Under the pieces are notes generated by a model. That model was not told the origin of the DNA, ran no database searches, and was given only the letters and a program-made list of their open reading frames with translations. Shown here piece by piece: positions 29,201-38,233 of a DNA stretch of 64,000 nucleotides (within the stretch, counting starts at the first letter, position 1; every line of letters begins with the position of its first letter). The DNA comes from Blautia_A aquisgranensis (GTDB lineage Bacteria > Bacillota > Clostridia > Lachnospirales > Lachnospiraceae). The translations under genes and the position numbers were made by a program. Location: NCBI RefSeq assembly GCF_040096615.1, contig NZ_JBBMEJ010000001.1:186001-250000 (forward strand). The letters are read 5' to 3'.

Positions 29201-32200
29201 AGGTATGTGTAACAGTTGTCGGGTATGTAGTTACCTGCTCTACATATTTTTCATGATCCATATCATAAATTTTAAACTCTGTTCCCGGAATTAGAACAGA
29301 TTTTTTAGTCTCATCATCCTGTTTGATAATTTTCAGTTTTGCAGAAAATTCTTTATCCAAAAGAACTCTCCATGTCTGCGGCTCTGTTGGTTTATTCTCT
29401 GTAATCCGGACAATAAAATCATCTACAGGTTTGTAATTATGGGGTGTTGTAGTTTCTCTCACCAGATATGTTCCATATGGAATTGCAATGGATTTTACAT
29501 AGCCTTTCTCATTTGTAAAAATTTCCGTTGCTCCATTTTCACCGATCACAACTGGCTCTGCAGAGGAAAAATCATAATTTCCATCCTCTTTTACCACCAA
29601 AGAAGATACCAGATATGCACTAAATCCAGCTCCGGATAGTAATGCAGCATCTGTGTCTCCATTATTGGCAGCTTTAATAAGTTCAAACGGCTGTTTCTTC
29701 ACCGTTTCCAGTGAGGTACACTCTTTTTCTACAACCGCTGTCAGATCACCTTCATCACTGCATACAAGATCATATTCATGCTCGTCTGCCAGATATCCTA
29801 CGGATGGGGTAATTTCCTTGATGTAATACTCTCCAAGATAAAGATTCTCTATCCTTGCTTTTCCTTCTTTATCGGTAGTTAGCGTACCAATCTGGCTTCC
29901 GGCTTTATAAATAACGCCTGTCTTTCCATCTGGATGGGTAATGTCGTTTCTTGCATAAAGTCCATACACCGCATTTTCCAGGGAAGCATCTCCCTGTGCC
30001 TTATTTTCTTTTGTCTCGGCATCTTTTTTATTCAAAGAGATTGCAGCACTGACCCTGTCATTCACAAAAGTATGACTGAAAGAAATTTTTGCCTGTTCAT
30101 CATTGGTATAACTGAACTGGAAAGAATAAGTATCTTTCTCATTTCTGACATAACCAGCCGGAGCCTGGACTTCTTTTACATAATAAGAAAATCCCACTGG
30201 AAGATCTGCTTTAAATGCTGCTTTTCCATCAGTACCAGTAATTGCAGTCTCAATCAGAGCATCTTTTTTTACCGCTACTTTTCCATCCACAGTTTTCATA
30301 TCCTGCGCTGCAAACAGAGCAAAATGCCCTCCGGATAGTGTATTTTCAGTATCTTTGTCTTTCTTTATCACCTGCACCACTGCTTTCTGACGGTCATTTG
30401 TAAAGGTAGTCTCTGAGAAAGCCGCTTCTGCAGTCTGCCCTGCATAAGAAATGGTTACTTTTTTTGTTTCTTTTGCATTATAAAAATTTTCCGGGGCCTG
30501 TGCTTCTGTTACATTATAGCTTCCAAGCGGAAGATTCTTTACCGTTACAGAACCGTTCTCACCTGTGATCAGATTTTTCGCTACTTCTGCGCCTTTTTTG
30601 TAAACTGTTTTTCCACCTGCTGTTACAATATCCTCGGCAGCATATACGTTATAAACGGCTCCTTTCTGACGGCGTTTCTCATACTGGAATGAAGTTCCAT
30701 TTTCATCAGATACAGCTCCTACAAAAACTTCTCCCTCTTTATAAACGGTCAGATTTCCTTTCTGCTCTTTGTCCGTTACAGTCTGTTTGGTCGTACTGCC
30801 AACTACTAATTTCACTCCATAAGAGGAAGCCTGGACAACATAACCTTCTGGTGCTGTAATTTCCTTTAAGTAAACTGTATCCTGTGTCTTAGTAAGAGTT
30901 ACACGTGAAGAACCATTGCTGTCTGTTGGCGGCATTTTAGCAATCAGCTTTGTGCAGGCGTTATCACTATATACCCCATACACGGCTCCAGCTAGATTTT
31001 TTCCAGTATCTCCATCTTTCTTTGTAATTTCAATAACTGCTTCTTCCGGCCAGTCAACTGTAATCTGCAGGTCAGAGGAATCTGTATAGTAGCCAAAACC
31101 AATGTCCTGTGAACTCTCCAATTTTAAGAGCATTGCATGGAAATCCAAAGGGAAATTAGATGTAATCGCATACTTTCCTTTCAGACTGCCCATATTGGCT
31201 GTTGTAGCTACAAGATGGAATTTCTCTCCACCCTTTACAGTGACATTTCCAGATGCCGTTTTTCCTGTGGTTTCATTAACAAGGCTTACTCCGTTCTCCA
31301 GATGAATGGTAATGGTAAATGCTTCATTTGCCTTCCAGGTAAAACTTTCTGTTTCCTTTCCCGTTGCATTAACGGAAAGTCCTGGAAGAAGTTTCATTGC
31401 TGTCGGATCAGGCATTTTAGCAAGAGCTGCTTTAATCTCTTTCAGCATATTTTTAGCGGTTGTAGAAAGCGCACCTCCAAATCCGGATTCGCCATCATAT
31501 AAATAGTCAACCAGGTAATGCTGCATGGCTCTTGTCTCAGAACTGCATCCATATTTTTCCATAATGGATTTTACATTATATCCATTGAATGTATGTCCCC
31601 ATCCTGGACCGCCATATCCATAGAATAAGGCTTTTCTCAAATATTTATCATCTCCGCCTTCATCCAGTTCAACCATATTTTTATATGTTGTCCCACTTGG
31701 AGGTGACTGCATGGAGTGCTGCATACAATACGCATTTACTGTATAAGTCTTTCCGCCTGCTTTGTAACGAACATATTTGTAGCTGTCATTTCCACCCTGT
31801 CCCATAACTGTATCAAACGGATGAAGCTGGCCATCTGAATAATAGTAATATTTATTTGCTTCAATATTTGTTGCATCATCCCATGGAGTATCGGTTGCAA
31901 GTAACATGATACCGTTTTCTGCCTGATCCATGGAAACACTTAGATCAATGTCATCTGCTGGCATTTCAAAACTGAATTTATCCGATTCTTCGTGATAAGT
32001 CACCTCAGAATACAATAAATCTTCTGTATTCTCTGTCTGGTTTGCCTGTACTTTTGTTGTTCCTACTGCAATTAAGCTGCCTTGCGGCATATCTCCGGAA
32101 AAAACAACGGTTTCTCCTGGCTGATACTGTCCATCTTCATGGTTCAGCTCAATATGAAATTCCTCTCCACGAACAATATTTACCTGATAATTTCCATCTG

Positions 32201-32981
32201 CATCTTCTGTTTTCTCTGTTCCATCTGTAAAAGAGTCGTCTGTCGCCTCTGGCATTTCTTCCGGATCTGTATCTGTAATTTCTTCAAATGTGCTGTCTGT
32301 ATCCGGATTATCATCTATGGCAGGTTCTTCTGTTGAAACTTCCTCAGACGGATTTTCCGGGATTGGTGTATCTATTGGCTCTTCCTCAACCGGAATTTCT
32401 GTCGGAGTTACTTCTTCATAGATTTTATCCTCTGACGGAATTTCTACATTTACCTCATCCTGCACAGGTTCTTCACTCTCTGCAGTGCCTATGGCTGGTT
32501 CCTCGCCTTCTGCTTCATTCTCATCTTCCTGGTTGCTTACAGATTCCTGATTCTCAGATTCAGCAACCTGCACCACCGCTTCCTTTACAATCAGCTTACG
32601 ATTGATCTGATAAATTGGGTGGCCACTTACTGGCTCTACATAATAAACAGCTTTGTATGTATCTTCGTAATCTGTTGTAAAGTCCTGCTTTTCCTCATTT
32701 TTTGCCTCATGGAAAGTGATCTTCACCTTTTTTTCATCTGGTATTTCCAGTCCGGTAAAATCTTTCTCCACTTCAAAAATACTGCCTGTTTCCAGTTCCA
32801 GATCTTTTGCTTTTACCACCTCATCTGCATCAAGTTCATTTTTTACCTTTTCGTATAACGGTGGCTCTTCTGGCACTACATCTGCCGCATAGGACAGTAT
32901 TGGAGATAGAATTGTAGATAACACTGTAAGCATTGCCAAGAATCCCGACAAAAATCTTCTCATATTTTTTTTATTCTTCAT
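26250..32981 (-). CDS. Giant sortase-anchored adhesin with thioester and SpaA/Cna_B domains
   Basis: 2243 residues. The signal peptide spans about 1-33 (FLSGFLAMLTVLSTILSPIL). An acidic E/P/T-rich stalk covers about 100-270. A thioester domain lies near 390-520, with the likely Cys in AYCMQHS and the Gln in RAMQHYLVDYL. About a dozen or more SpaA/Cna_B-type beta domains follow, many with lysine, asparagine and glutamate positions suited to isopeptide bonds (for example VYAAEDIVTAGGKTVYKKGA and the KEVQAPAGYV type ends). The C-terminus has SPKTGD, a hydrophobic helix and KRKRK, a variant LPxTG signal. It should be covalently attached to the wall and could mediate mating-pair contact or host binding; the thioester suggests covalent binding. 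The start overlaps the end of topB by 11 bases. Confidence 0.9.
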   Translation of the reverse strand: MKNKKNMRRFLSGFLAMLTVLSTILSPILSYAADVVPEEPPLYEKVKNELDADEVVKAKDLELETGSIFEVEKDFTGLEIPDEKKVKITFHEAKNEEKQDFTTDYEDTYKAVYYVEPVSGHPIYQINRKLIVKEAVVQVAESENQESVSNQEDENEAEGEEPAIGTAESEEPVQDEVNVEIPSEDKIYEEVTPTEIPVEEEPIDTPIPENPSEEVSTEEPAIDDNPDTDSTFEEITDTDPEEMPEATDDSFTDGTEKTEDADGNYQVNIVRGEEFHIELNHEDGQYQPGETVVFSGDMPQGSLIAVGTTKVQANQTENTEDLLYSEVTYHEESDKFSFEMPADDIDLSVSMDQAENGIMLLATDTPWDDATNIEANKYYYYSDGQLHPFDTVMGQGGNDSYKYVRYKAGGKTYTVNAYCMQHSMQSPPSGTTYKNMVELDEGGDDKYLRKALFYGYGGPGWGHTFNGYNVKSIMEKYGCSSETRAMQHYLVDYLYDGESGFGGALSTTAKNMLKEIKAALAKMPDPTAMKLLPGLSVNATGKETESFTWKANEAFTITIHLENGVSLVNETTGKTASGNVTVKGGEKFHLVATTANMGSLKGKYAITSNFPLDFHAMLLKLESSQDIGFGYYTDSSDLQITVDWPEEAVIEITKKDGDTGKNLAGAVYGVYSDNACTKLIAKMPPTDSNGSSRVTLTKTQDTVYLKEITAPEGYVVQASSYGVKLVVGSTTKQTVTDKEQKGNLTVYKEGEVFVGAVSDENGTSFQYEKRRQKGAVYNVYAAEDIVTAGGKTVYKKGAEVAKNLITGENGSVTVKNLPLGSYNVTEAQAPENFYNAKETKKVTISYAGQTAEAAFSETTFTNDRQKAVVQVIKKDKDTENTLSGGHFALFAAQDMKTVDGKVAVKKDALIETAITGTDGKAAFKADLPVGFSYYVKEVQAPAGYVRNEKDTYSFQFSYTNDEQAKISFSHTFVNDRVSAAISLNKKDAETKENKAQGDASLENAVYGLYARNDITHPDGKTGVIYKAGSQIGTLTTDKEGKARIENLYLGEYYIKEITPSVGYLADEHEYDLVCSDEGDLTAVVEKECTSLETVKKQPFELIKAANNGDTDAALLSGAGFSAYLVSSLVVKEDGNYDFSSAEPVVIGENGATEIFTNEKGYVKSIAIPYGTYLVRETTTPHNYKPVDDFIVRITENKPTEPQTWRVLLDKEFSAKLKIIKQDDETKKSVLIPGTEFKIYDMDHEKYVEQVTTYPTTVTHTSYFTDIDGYLILPQNLKIGHYRIEEVTAPDGYTINKNYVEIQVDTNTLYQTDPVSGDAVIEVVYEDHSVKGKLTVQKKGEVLSTYKNDFRYEVQNLSGAVYEVYAAEDIYTADFQKDDTGKRILKYAKGEKVAELTTDESGKAELDNLPLGEYKVVEKTAPEGFVLNEEEQKISFVYADQNTPVISQSAEFINDRQKVEVSVVKKDAENEKGLSGAEFGLYAKEDIKAGDKVLVKADELLTKAVTGEDGKAVFEQDLPFGTYYIKELAAPDGFVSSDEQIEVTAKYQGQEVKTVKLETVFRNAPTTTEFTKSDITTGVELDGATLTVLDSDGKEVEKWTSVKGKAHVIKRLHVGKTYTLREEFAPYGYLQAEEVKFTVSDTAEVQKVEMKDAVPVGRIIINKKGEFVKEVTWKDMLAGGMDAAFGYVTGSLKDVTFEIYAAEDIKAADGESSDYYKKDELVATITTDALGYARSEDLPLGKYYVKEKEAADGYVLDGEIREVDLTYRDQNTPVVTYDEDWQNNRQKAKVTVVKKEKNTDRVLEGGVFALYTKNDILNAEGEVIMKADTMIEQKATDQDGRIVFTADLPINGSYYVKEVQAPAGFVTTEEIKEFDFTYAREDVAEVSFEFTYEDEPTTFEITKSDLTTGEELPGAKLKVSDPEGNVVDEWTSGSTPHIIKELEVGKKYTLTETIPADGYATAESITFVVENTADIQKVEMQDDTTKILISKVDMTDGSSEVKGAKLYILNENQEVMESWTSGDQPHYVEKLPIGTYTLLEETAPKGYIVANKVTFEVKDTGDVQGAKMEDEQAMGKVILNKTDKDTKKPMKGVEFALCDSKGKVLETLVTDSAGHAESKNYPIATFKNGQYKKAITYILKETKTLDGYQLDETEHKIQFEYVNDRTPVIEYTLDLTNKKAPEKDTPETSENQGVSTPGSHGSDATSVSNSPKTGDNTNIAIFVLTLAVSAGCLGTVVAVKRKRK

Positions 32982-33657
32982 TCTTTTTTCCTTTCTTCCG
33001 TTCCGGGAAAATCAACTGAAACTTTGGATTTCCGGTTTCTGAAACCTCCATCTTTATAGTTGCTTCATACTTCCTTTTTGTTTTCTCTGATACCAGATCT
33101 TTGAAATGCACCTGCTTCTCACTCAGCAGCTTCCTGACAGTTGCTTCATCAAGTATTTTTCCCTGACTCTCAAAAAATCGGTTATTTTTCCATAAAGTAA
33201 AACTGCAATCACTTCCTGAACAATAATAATTTCTCTTTCCCACATAAACCTTATTGCCACATCTTGGGCATTTTCCAATTTCTTTCCGACCATCTGAAAA
33301 TAGTTTCTGGTATTCTTCCACTGGCTGTCCATTATCACTTACCAATTTGGTAACCATTTTTTCAATTTCGAAGAGAAATTCTTCTACATTTTTCTGGCCT
33401 CTGGAAATCAGTGTCAGATCATTTTCCCATTCTGCTGTAAGTTTTGGTGATTTGATCATTTCCGGAAGAATCCTGATCAGATTTCTTCCATCTGCAGTCG
33501 GTAATATCTGCTTCTTTTTACGCTCAATAAAGCCTTTCTCAATCAGTTTTTCAATAATCGCTGCCCTGGTAGCCGGAGTTCCAAGCCCTTTTCTCTCTGC
33601 GTCTTCTATCGTATCCGAACTTCCAGCGTGTTCCATGGCACTAAGGAGCGTATCCTC
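32971..33657 (-). pseudogene. topB: C-terminal fragment of topoisomerase III, separated by element II
   Basis: The frame enters from the junction as EDTLLSAMEHAGSSDTIEDA and continues GLGTPATRAAIIEKLIEKGF, a conserved type IA topoisomerase segment. It ends in a zinc-ribbon (CPRCGNKVYVG, CSGSDCSFTLW) and a basic tail. The first part of the gene is at 50322-51739. Joining at the GA dinucleotide gives KHYTEDTLL in frame. Only internal methionines are available as starts, so the fragment should be inactive. Confidence 0.9.
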
Positions 33658-33686
33658 TGTGAGGATTTGTCAAGGTAGGATGTGGA

Positions 33687-33845
33687 TTATTTCTTTTTGC
33701 TGGTACATTCATTCATAATCAGCGTATTCACGCTGTCCGTAAAAGTCCGCTTGGTATTCTGCGGAAAATGCACTCTTACCCGATAAGTGGTATTACCTAT
33801 CTTTTTCTTGAAATGCTCTGTATTCACTTTCTTGCTTTCTTCCAT
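33687..33845 (-). CDS. tnpW: TnpW-family small protein
   Basis: 52 residues, MEESKKVNTEHFKKKIGNTT, then YRVRVHFPQNTKRTFTDSVN and a lysine-rich end. The core KIGNTTYRVRVHF matches the TnpW family of clostridial Tn4451-like elements. The stop lies about 30 bases from the left end of element II. Function unknown; it may assist excision or transfer. Confidence 0.75.
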   Translation of the reverse strand: MEESKKVNTEHFKKKIGNTTYRVRVHFPQNTKRTFTDSVNTLIMNECTSKKK

Positions 33846-33909
33846 GTTCTTCTCCCTTCACGCAAAAAGGACAGCTACAAACCATTGCTTGTAAACTGCC
33901 CTCTCGCTG

Positions 33910-35457
33910 TTATAATGACTGTTCATTTTTCTTCCTGCTGTGTATCTGACTGCGTTGATTTTGCTCGGCTTCTCGGGTCATGGCAAGCATTTTATGGTTA
34001 TGCTCAATAACCTCTGTTGACGCAAGCTCCGTAACCACTCTTGCATAGTCGGGATTGCTCTCCTGCAATTGTTCTTCCAGTTTTGCCTTTTCCGCTGTCC
34101 ATTTCTTCGGTGTAATCTTCTCATCAGAGGAAAGCATTTTCTTTAATTTTGCACGATAACTGTCGTATTCTCTAAGCTCCGTTTCATGCTCCTTATCATA
34201 TTTACGCTTGGCAAATCCTTTCAGCGAATTACTCGTCTTATGATACACGATATAAGGCTCATAATCACTGTATGCCACAAGCAACTGCTCCAGTCTTGCT
34301 ATCTGCTCCGCAAGCTGTTGTCTCTCCGCTGACAGCTTCTCATAGGCTGGCTCTCGCTGTGTCTTAAACTCCTGCAACTGCTCAAAGCTCTCAATCTGAT
34401 TTGCCACAACAAAACGCTCCATTCTCTCCTGCTCCTGCAATGACTGTCTTTGAGAAATCTTCCTCAAATATTTGCTCTTGATTACTGGCAATTCCAGTCT
34501 GCCCTTTTTGCCGACAACTGCTCTAATCATATCAAGGACTTCATTTGCAGTATTGCGTACTGCTTCAACTGGCTTGGAATTAACAAGCTTCTGCAACTGT
34601 TCCTCTGCTTTTGCCACAAGCATTTTTGCAGTAAGAATAGCCTTATTCTGCTCCATTATCCTGCGGTTGACATTCCCTCTCTCTGTCTGTATTCCTGCCC
34701 TTTCCAGCGCACTGGCTTTCTCTCCCAAATGTATCTGTGGTATGGTATCAAGCCCCTGCTCTGCAAATGACCTATGCTCCCAAAAATTCTCCCTTAATCC
34801 GTTTTTATCATTGACCGCATTTATGGTGTCAGCTAAATCCTTGCGCCACTTCCTGGCATTCTCCCTGCTGTTCCATCCAGTCACATCCTGCGTGGTGCAT
34901 TTATATTGCCCATTCTTTTTTCTTATCTTGTTTCCGTCTGCGTCCAGTGCATAAATCTTCTTCTGCTTATCTCCCCATGAACCATCTTCCAAAATAGGAC
35001 GCATGGTAAGCATAATATGGCAGTGAAGATTACGCTGGTGCGTATTCGGATTTTCAGAGTCATGGATGGCAAACTGCGCACACATTCCGTCATCCACAAA
35101 GTTCCTTTTCACATAATCCCTCATTACCTCTATGGCAAGCTCATAACTCCACTCATTCGGCAGATTGATTTTATATGACCTCGCCAGCTGTGCTTTGGCA
35201 GATTTACTCTCCCTCATTTCAACGGAGTTCCATAGCACCGATGGGTCTGAATATTCTGCTGGTGCATTGACCGGAAGCATGACCTCATTATGCACCAAAT
35301 CCTCGGTATACTTCGGGTAATAGGTTGTTCCGTCATATTCAGAGTACATGGTAGTACGGCTGATATATGCAGATTTGTCAACTGCGGATGAACCACCTCT
35401 GCACTTTGCACCTCTTCCGATAATGGCAACTCGGGTACTTAGGTTTTTAACTGCCAT
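33910..35457 (-). CDS. MobA/MobL-family relaxase of element II
   Basis: About 515 residues. The N-terminal relaxase fold begins with a conserved AKCRGGSSAVDKSAYISRTT. The metal-binding histidine motif is seen in HQRNLHCHIMLTMRP at about residue 165, and DVTGWNSRENARKWR is typical of this branch. The C-terminal 250 residues are coiled-coil rich. The protein nicks oriT and leads the strand to a recipient using another element's secretion channel. The gene lies downstream of a DUF3847 gene and a 270-base region with an oriT-like motif. Start chosen at MAVKN after GAGGTG; a start two codons upstream is possible. Confidence 0.88.
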   Translation of the reverse strand: MAVKNLSTRVAIIGRGAKCRGGSSAVDKSAYISRTTMYSEYDGTTYYPKYTEDLVHNEVMLPVNAPAEYSDPSVLWNSVEMRESKSAKAQLARSYKINLPNEWSYELAIEVMRDYVKRNFVDDGMCAQFAIHDSENPNTHQRNLHCHIMLTMRPILEDGSWGDKQKKIYALDADGNKIRKKNGQYKCTTQDVTGWNSRENARKWRKDLADTINAVNDKNGLRENFWEHRSFAEQGLDTIPQIHLGEKASALERAGIQTERGNVNRRIMEQNKAILTAKMLVAKAEEQLQKLVNSKPVEAVRNTANEVLDMIRAVVGKKGRLELPVIKSKYLRKISQRQSLQEQERMERFVVANQIESFEQLQEFKTQREPAYEKLSAERQQLAEQIARLEQLLVAYSDYEPYIVYHKTSNSLKGFAKRKYDKEHETELREYDSYRAKLKKMLSSDEKITPKKWTAEKAKLEEQLQESNPDYARVVTELASTEVIEHNHKMLAMTREAEQNQRSQIHSRKKNEQSL

Positions 35458-35585
35458 AGCCACACCTCACTCTCCTGCATAGGCTGTGGCAGACCGATAC
35501 TGTGGATTGTGCGGTATCGGCTGACTTTGTGGGCAGTGCAGCTCCGCTCTTTGGAGCTTCACTGAACGCAAAGTATGCAAATGGG

Positions 35586-35597
35586 TAGGTGCGCCCT
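35586..35597 (+). other. Possible oriT nick region of the element II relaxase
   Basis: TAGGTGCGCCCT differs at one base from the RSF1010/R1162-type nick motif TAAGTGCGCCCT. It lies between the relaxase and the DUF3847 gene, the same relative place and orientation as the better match at 44545. Two hairpins are nearby (ATACCAT with ATGGTAT near 35683-35701, AACGAGA with TCTCGTT near 35713-35729). The rest of 35464-35735 holds no gene. Confidence 0.5.
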
Positions 35598-35735
35598 CTG
35601 CACCGAAGGGAAAACGCAGTGTTCCCTTTTGACTGCCCTCGGCAGGCAACAGCTGTCTGCAAGACCCCTCGGAGAGCGCACATACCATTGCAGATGGTAT
35701 ATCTGTGCGCAACGAGAAAATCTCGTTGACTGGTC

Positions 35736-36089
35736 TTAGGCATTTTCGCTCTTGCCAGTACCTTCATCCCCTGCCACCTCACTTTCAGCTTTTACAACTG
35801 CATTCTCACGCTTTTCAGCACTTTCCTTTTTCACGATTTCAATAATGCGCTGGCACTGCTCCGACTTCATCCCCGAAGCAATAATTCTGTTCAGCTCCTG
35901 CTCGTCAAACTGGTAGCACTCTGGAAAGTATTTATGAACAATACCACCCATCATGTACTTGTGCTGATTTTCCTCTTTGCGCTTCTGCTGACTTGCCTTT
36001 CTCTTAGCTTCTGCAAGCCTTGCCTTTGCCTGCTCCACAATCTTCTCTGCCTTTAATACCTCTGCTGTTTTTTCATTGTTCTGTAACAT
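35736..36089 (-). CDS. DUF3847-type mobilization accessory protein
   Basis: 117 residues from the ATG at 36089, which has AAGGAG eight bases upstream; a longer frame lacks one. The N-terminal half is a charged coiled coil (KAEKIVEQAKARLAEAKRKA), followed by the conserved HKYMMGGIVHKYFPECYQFD segment. DUF3847 proteins sit next to MobA-type relaxases and probably act as small DNA-binding partners at oriT. A paralogue is at 44603-44917. Confidence 0.8.
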   Translation of the reverse strand: MLQNNEKTAEVLKAEKIVEQAKARLAEAKRKASQQKRKEENQHKYMMGGIVHKYFPECYQFDEQELNRIIASGMKSEQCQRIIEIVKKESAEKRENAVVKAESEVAGDEGTGKSENA

Positions 36090-36127
36090 AATTTCAATCT
36101 CCTTTTTCTTGATTTTTTGTAACAAAA

Positions 36128-36163
36128 AAGGTGGTCATGGTTTTATAATTTCCATGCCACCTT
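36128..36163 (-). terminator. Terminator downstream of the ANT(6) gene
   Basis: AAGGTGGTCATGG (36128-36140) pairs with CCATGCCACCTT (36152-36163), with one bulge. On the minus strand the stem is followed by TTTTTTGTT. Confidence 0.75.
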
Positions 36164-36230
36164 TAGGTGTTCGATATTAAATTAGTTCTTTGCCATAATA
36201 AATCTCATCTATTCGACAAATTGGAATTTG

Positions 36231-37103
36231 TCAATACCTATTACCATAAAGATATTTATTTGAAATTCTCTTTTGTGTTTCCAAATATTTTGTAACGTTT
36301 TCATCATAATCAGGATAATTATAACCAAGTGAATCTGCCACTTTTTTAGATATTTTTTTGAACAAACATAGACACAAATCAAACGATTTCCACATTTCTT
36401 CATACGAACTCATTGAATATGTATTTAGTAAGTTATCCCACAATTCTTTTGAAATATGCTTATCTAAAAATTTATAGTTTTTACCCAAACTGAAATTAAA
36501 TCCTTTTTCAGTACCGACATACCAACTAATCATCCTAAGAAGCTCATGACGTAATACTTCATTCATATGGTCTATTGCAAATAGTATTTCACCACGAAGT
36601 AAGCCCTTGGATACATATGTTGCAACATTCCAAAATTCGTTACAACAGTCATCAAACTTTCTTTCTGTTGGACACTTAATGTAATAATCTTCATCTGTGG
36701 GAACTATTTCTGTTTTAATCATATTATCTTTATCTAACATGATTTTTACAAGTTTATCGCGAGTAAGATACTCCTCAAGCATTGAAACAGGTAACAAAGT
36801 TAAATCAATCTTTACACCATCATCAAAAAGCATTATATAAGAAAATCCTTTTTCTTCTGGAGGAAATAATTCCATATCTTCAGGTTTTTGCATCATAATT
36901 CTGTTACCAAAAACACTAAGCCAGTCATCGCTTTTCAAAAATTCTCCCATATCTATAACAAAAAAAGTAATATCATAATCTTGAAGATTGTCTTTTGGTA
37001 TATTAACATTAGTGCGAGACCCCTCAAGAGTTACAATTCTAATTCTCTCATCTTGAAAAGCAAAATTCAAAACTAAATCGTATATTTCTTTTTCAGTCCT
37101 CAT
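36231..37103 (-). CDS. Aminoglycoside 6-adenylyltransferase, ANT(6)-I family
   Basis: 290 residues from the ATG at 37103; GAGGTG lies six bases upstream, and a GTG three codons earlier overlaps that site. The nucleotidyltransferase core shows IRIVTLEGSRTN and QDYDITFF, followed by the family-wide segments IMMQKPEDMELFPPEEKGFS and DDCCNEFWNV. It adenylates streptomycin at position 6. From memory it seems nearer the ANT(6)-Ib branch than ANT(6)-Ia, but I cannot assign the allele. It is followed by a terminator and preceded, 53 bases away, by a nucleoside phosphorylase gene in the same direction. Confidence 0.88.
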   Translation of the reverse strand: MRTEKEIYDLVLNFAFQDERIRIVTLEGSRTNVNIPKDNLQDYDITFFVIDMGEFLKSDDWLSVFGNRIMMQKPEDMELFPPEEKGFSYIMLFDDGVKIDLTLLPVSMLEEYLTRDKLVKIMLDKDNMIKTEIVPTDEDYYIKCPTERKFDDCCNEFWNVATYVSKGLLRGEILFAIDHMNEVLRHELLRMISWYVGTEKGFNFSLGKNYKFLDKHISKELWDNLLNTYSMSSYEEMWKSFDLCLCLFKKISKKVADSLGYNYPDYDENVTKYLETQKRISNKYLYGNRY

Positions 37104-37156
37104 TTCATTCACCTCAATAAAATTATATCACAAAAAAAGATTGATTCTAACTGTTC

Positions 37157-37924
37157 TTATAATTTGATAACCGCATCAAGGCAGAGCGTAAGTGCATATT
37201 CGTATGCATTACCGCCCCAGTTTCTTTCGTCGTATTTGTCAACATCTGCAAGACTGTCTGCGGTATAAAGTATCATACCCCAGGTTGCCCCTCTGAAATC
37301 AGCACAGGCCGCCAGAGCAGAACATTCCATTTCTACAACTGCACAGCCTTCACTTTTGCGATAAGCCACCTTTTCTTTGGTTTCACGGAAAAATCCATCC
37401 GTTGACCAGGTTATAACCTCCTGATATTTCATACTATGCTCAAGAATGGTTTCTTCAATTGCTTTTCTTGCCTTCTCGCTGATTTCCACAAATCGAGAAG
37501 GGGGCGCATAGTGATAAGATGTTCCCTCATCACGCAGAGCCTTGTTTGGTACGAGGAATGTACTTTCGGGGAACTTTTCCAGAGCACCGCAACTACCTGC
37601 CGAGATTACCTCTCTTACACCATAACCAATCAGCCAATCAAGTATCTGTGTGGCTGCTGCCGCACCAACGGGTGCTTGACAAAGCACAATGTCCTCACCC
37701 TTGTATTTGGTGATGTAAATGGGATAATGCTTCGTTGCACTCTCAAAAGTGGATACCTGTTTGGTATCACTTTTACTGGCATATTCATCTATGTAAGCAC
37801 CAAGAAATGCGAACACACATTTCTTGGGTAAGTTCAAACCAAGATTTTCATGAGTGGGATTAAGAACTGCTGTCTGCTCTGTATCAAACTCCAAAATCGG
37901 TATTTCGTTTTTAATAATAGCCAT
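37157..37924 (-). CDS. Nucleoside phosphorylase-like protein
   Basis: 255 residues of the PNP/UDP phosphorylase superfamily. The glycine-rich phosphate site is CQAPVGAAAATQILDWLI, then VISAGSCGALEKF. The ribose-binding VVEMECSALAACADF is the conserved V-E-M-E motif, and YTADSLADVDKYDERNW follows. Such enzymes cleave nucleosides to base and sugar 1-phosphate. The substrate here is unknown; the overall pattern resembles uridine phosphorylase-like members. It sits directly upstream of ANT(6), so the two may form one cargo transcript. A role in nucleoside antibiotic inactivation is only speculation. Confidence 0.8.
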   Translation of the reverse strand: MAIIKNEIPILEFDTEQTAVLNPTHENLGLNLPKKCVFAFLGAYIDEYASKSDTKQVSTFESATKHYPIYITKYKGEDIVLCQAPVGAAAATQILDWLIGYGVREVISAGSCGALEKFPESTFLVPNKALRDEGTSYHYAPPSRFVEISEKARKAIEETILEHSMKYQEVITWSTDGFFRETKEKVAYRKSEGCAVVEMECSALAACADFRGATWGMILYTADSLADVDKYDERNWGGNAYEYALTLCLDAVIKL

Positions 37925-38045
37925 ACTATCTCTCCGTCAAATTCAAGTTGATATTTCACTTATTTTAGGAAATTTAATAACTGTTATAGTTGATTATCAA
38001 ATTCCTCACAAACCCTTGAAAATACTAAGTTTGTAGCAAGTGAAC

Positions 38046-38122
38046 TTTCCCTTACTCTTTCCCTTGTATTATATTCTCTCATTGGTTTTCATGAACCTTA
38101 ATATGGGAAAAATTAAGGGAAA
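38046..38122. repeat. Cluster of TTTCCCTT/AAGGGAAA repeats resembling integrase arm sites
   Basis: TTTCCCTT occurs at 38046-38053 and 38058-38065, and the inverse AAGGGAAA at 38115-38122. The same arrangement, with similar spacer sequence (CCCTTGT...ATTAT), follows the tyrosine integrase at 47478-47526. It may be the other end of that element or the scar of a relative. Confidence 0.5.
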
Positions 38123-38233
38123 GAAAAATTCGTACATAGTATAACATATAACAATAACGACATGGTGAACTGAATGAAATGTTTTCGATATTTAACTCTG
38201 TAAATGATTATTAAAAAATGGAGATAAGATACA

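Noticed and set aside
26300..32900. Several plus-strand frames opposite the adhesin
   Set aside because: They are complements of repetitive Cna_B coding sequence, without ribosome binding sites or family resemblance.
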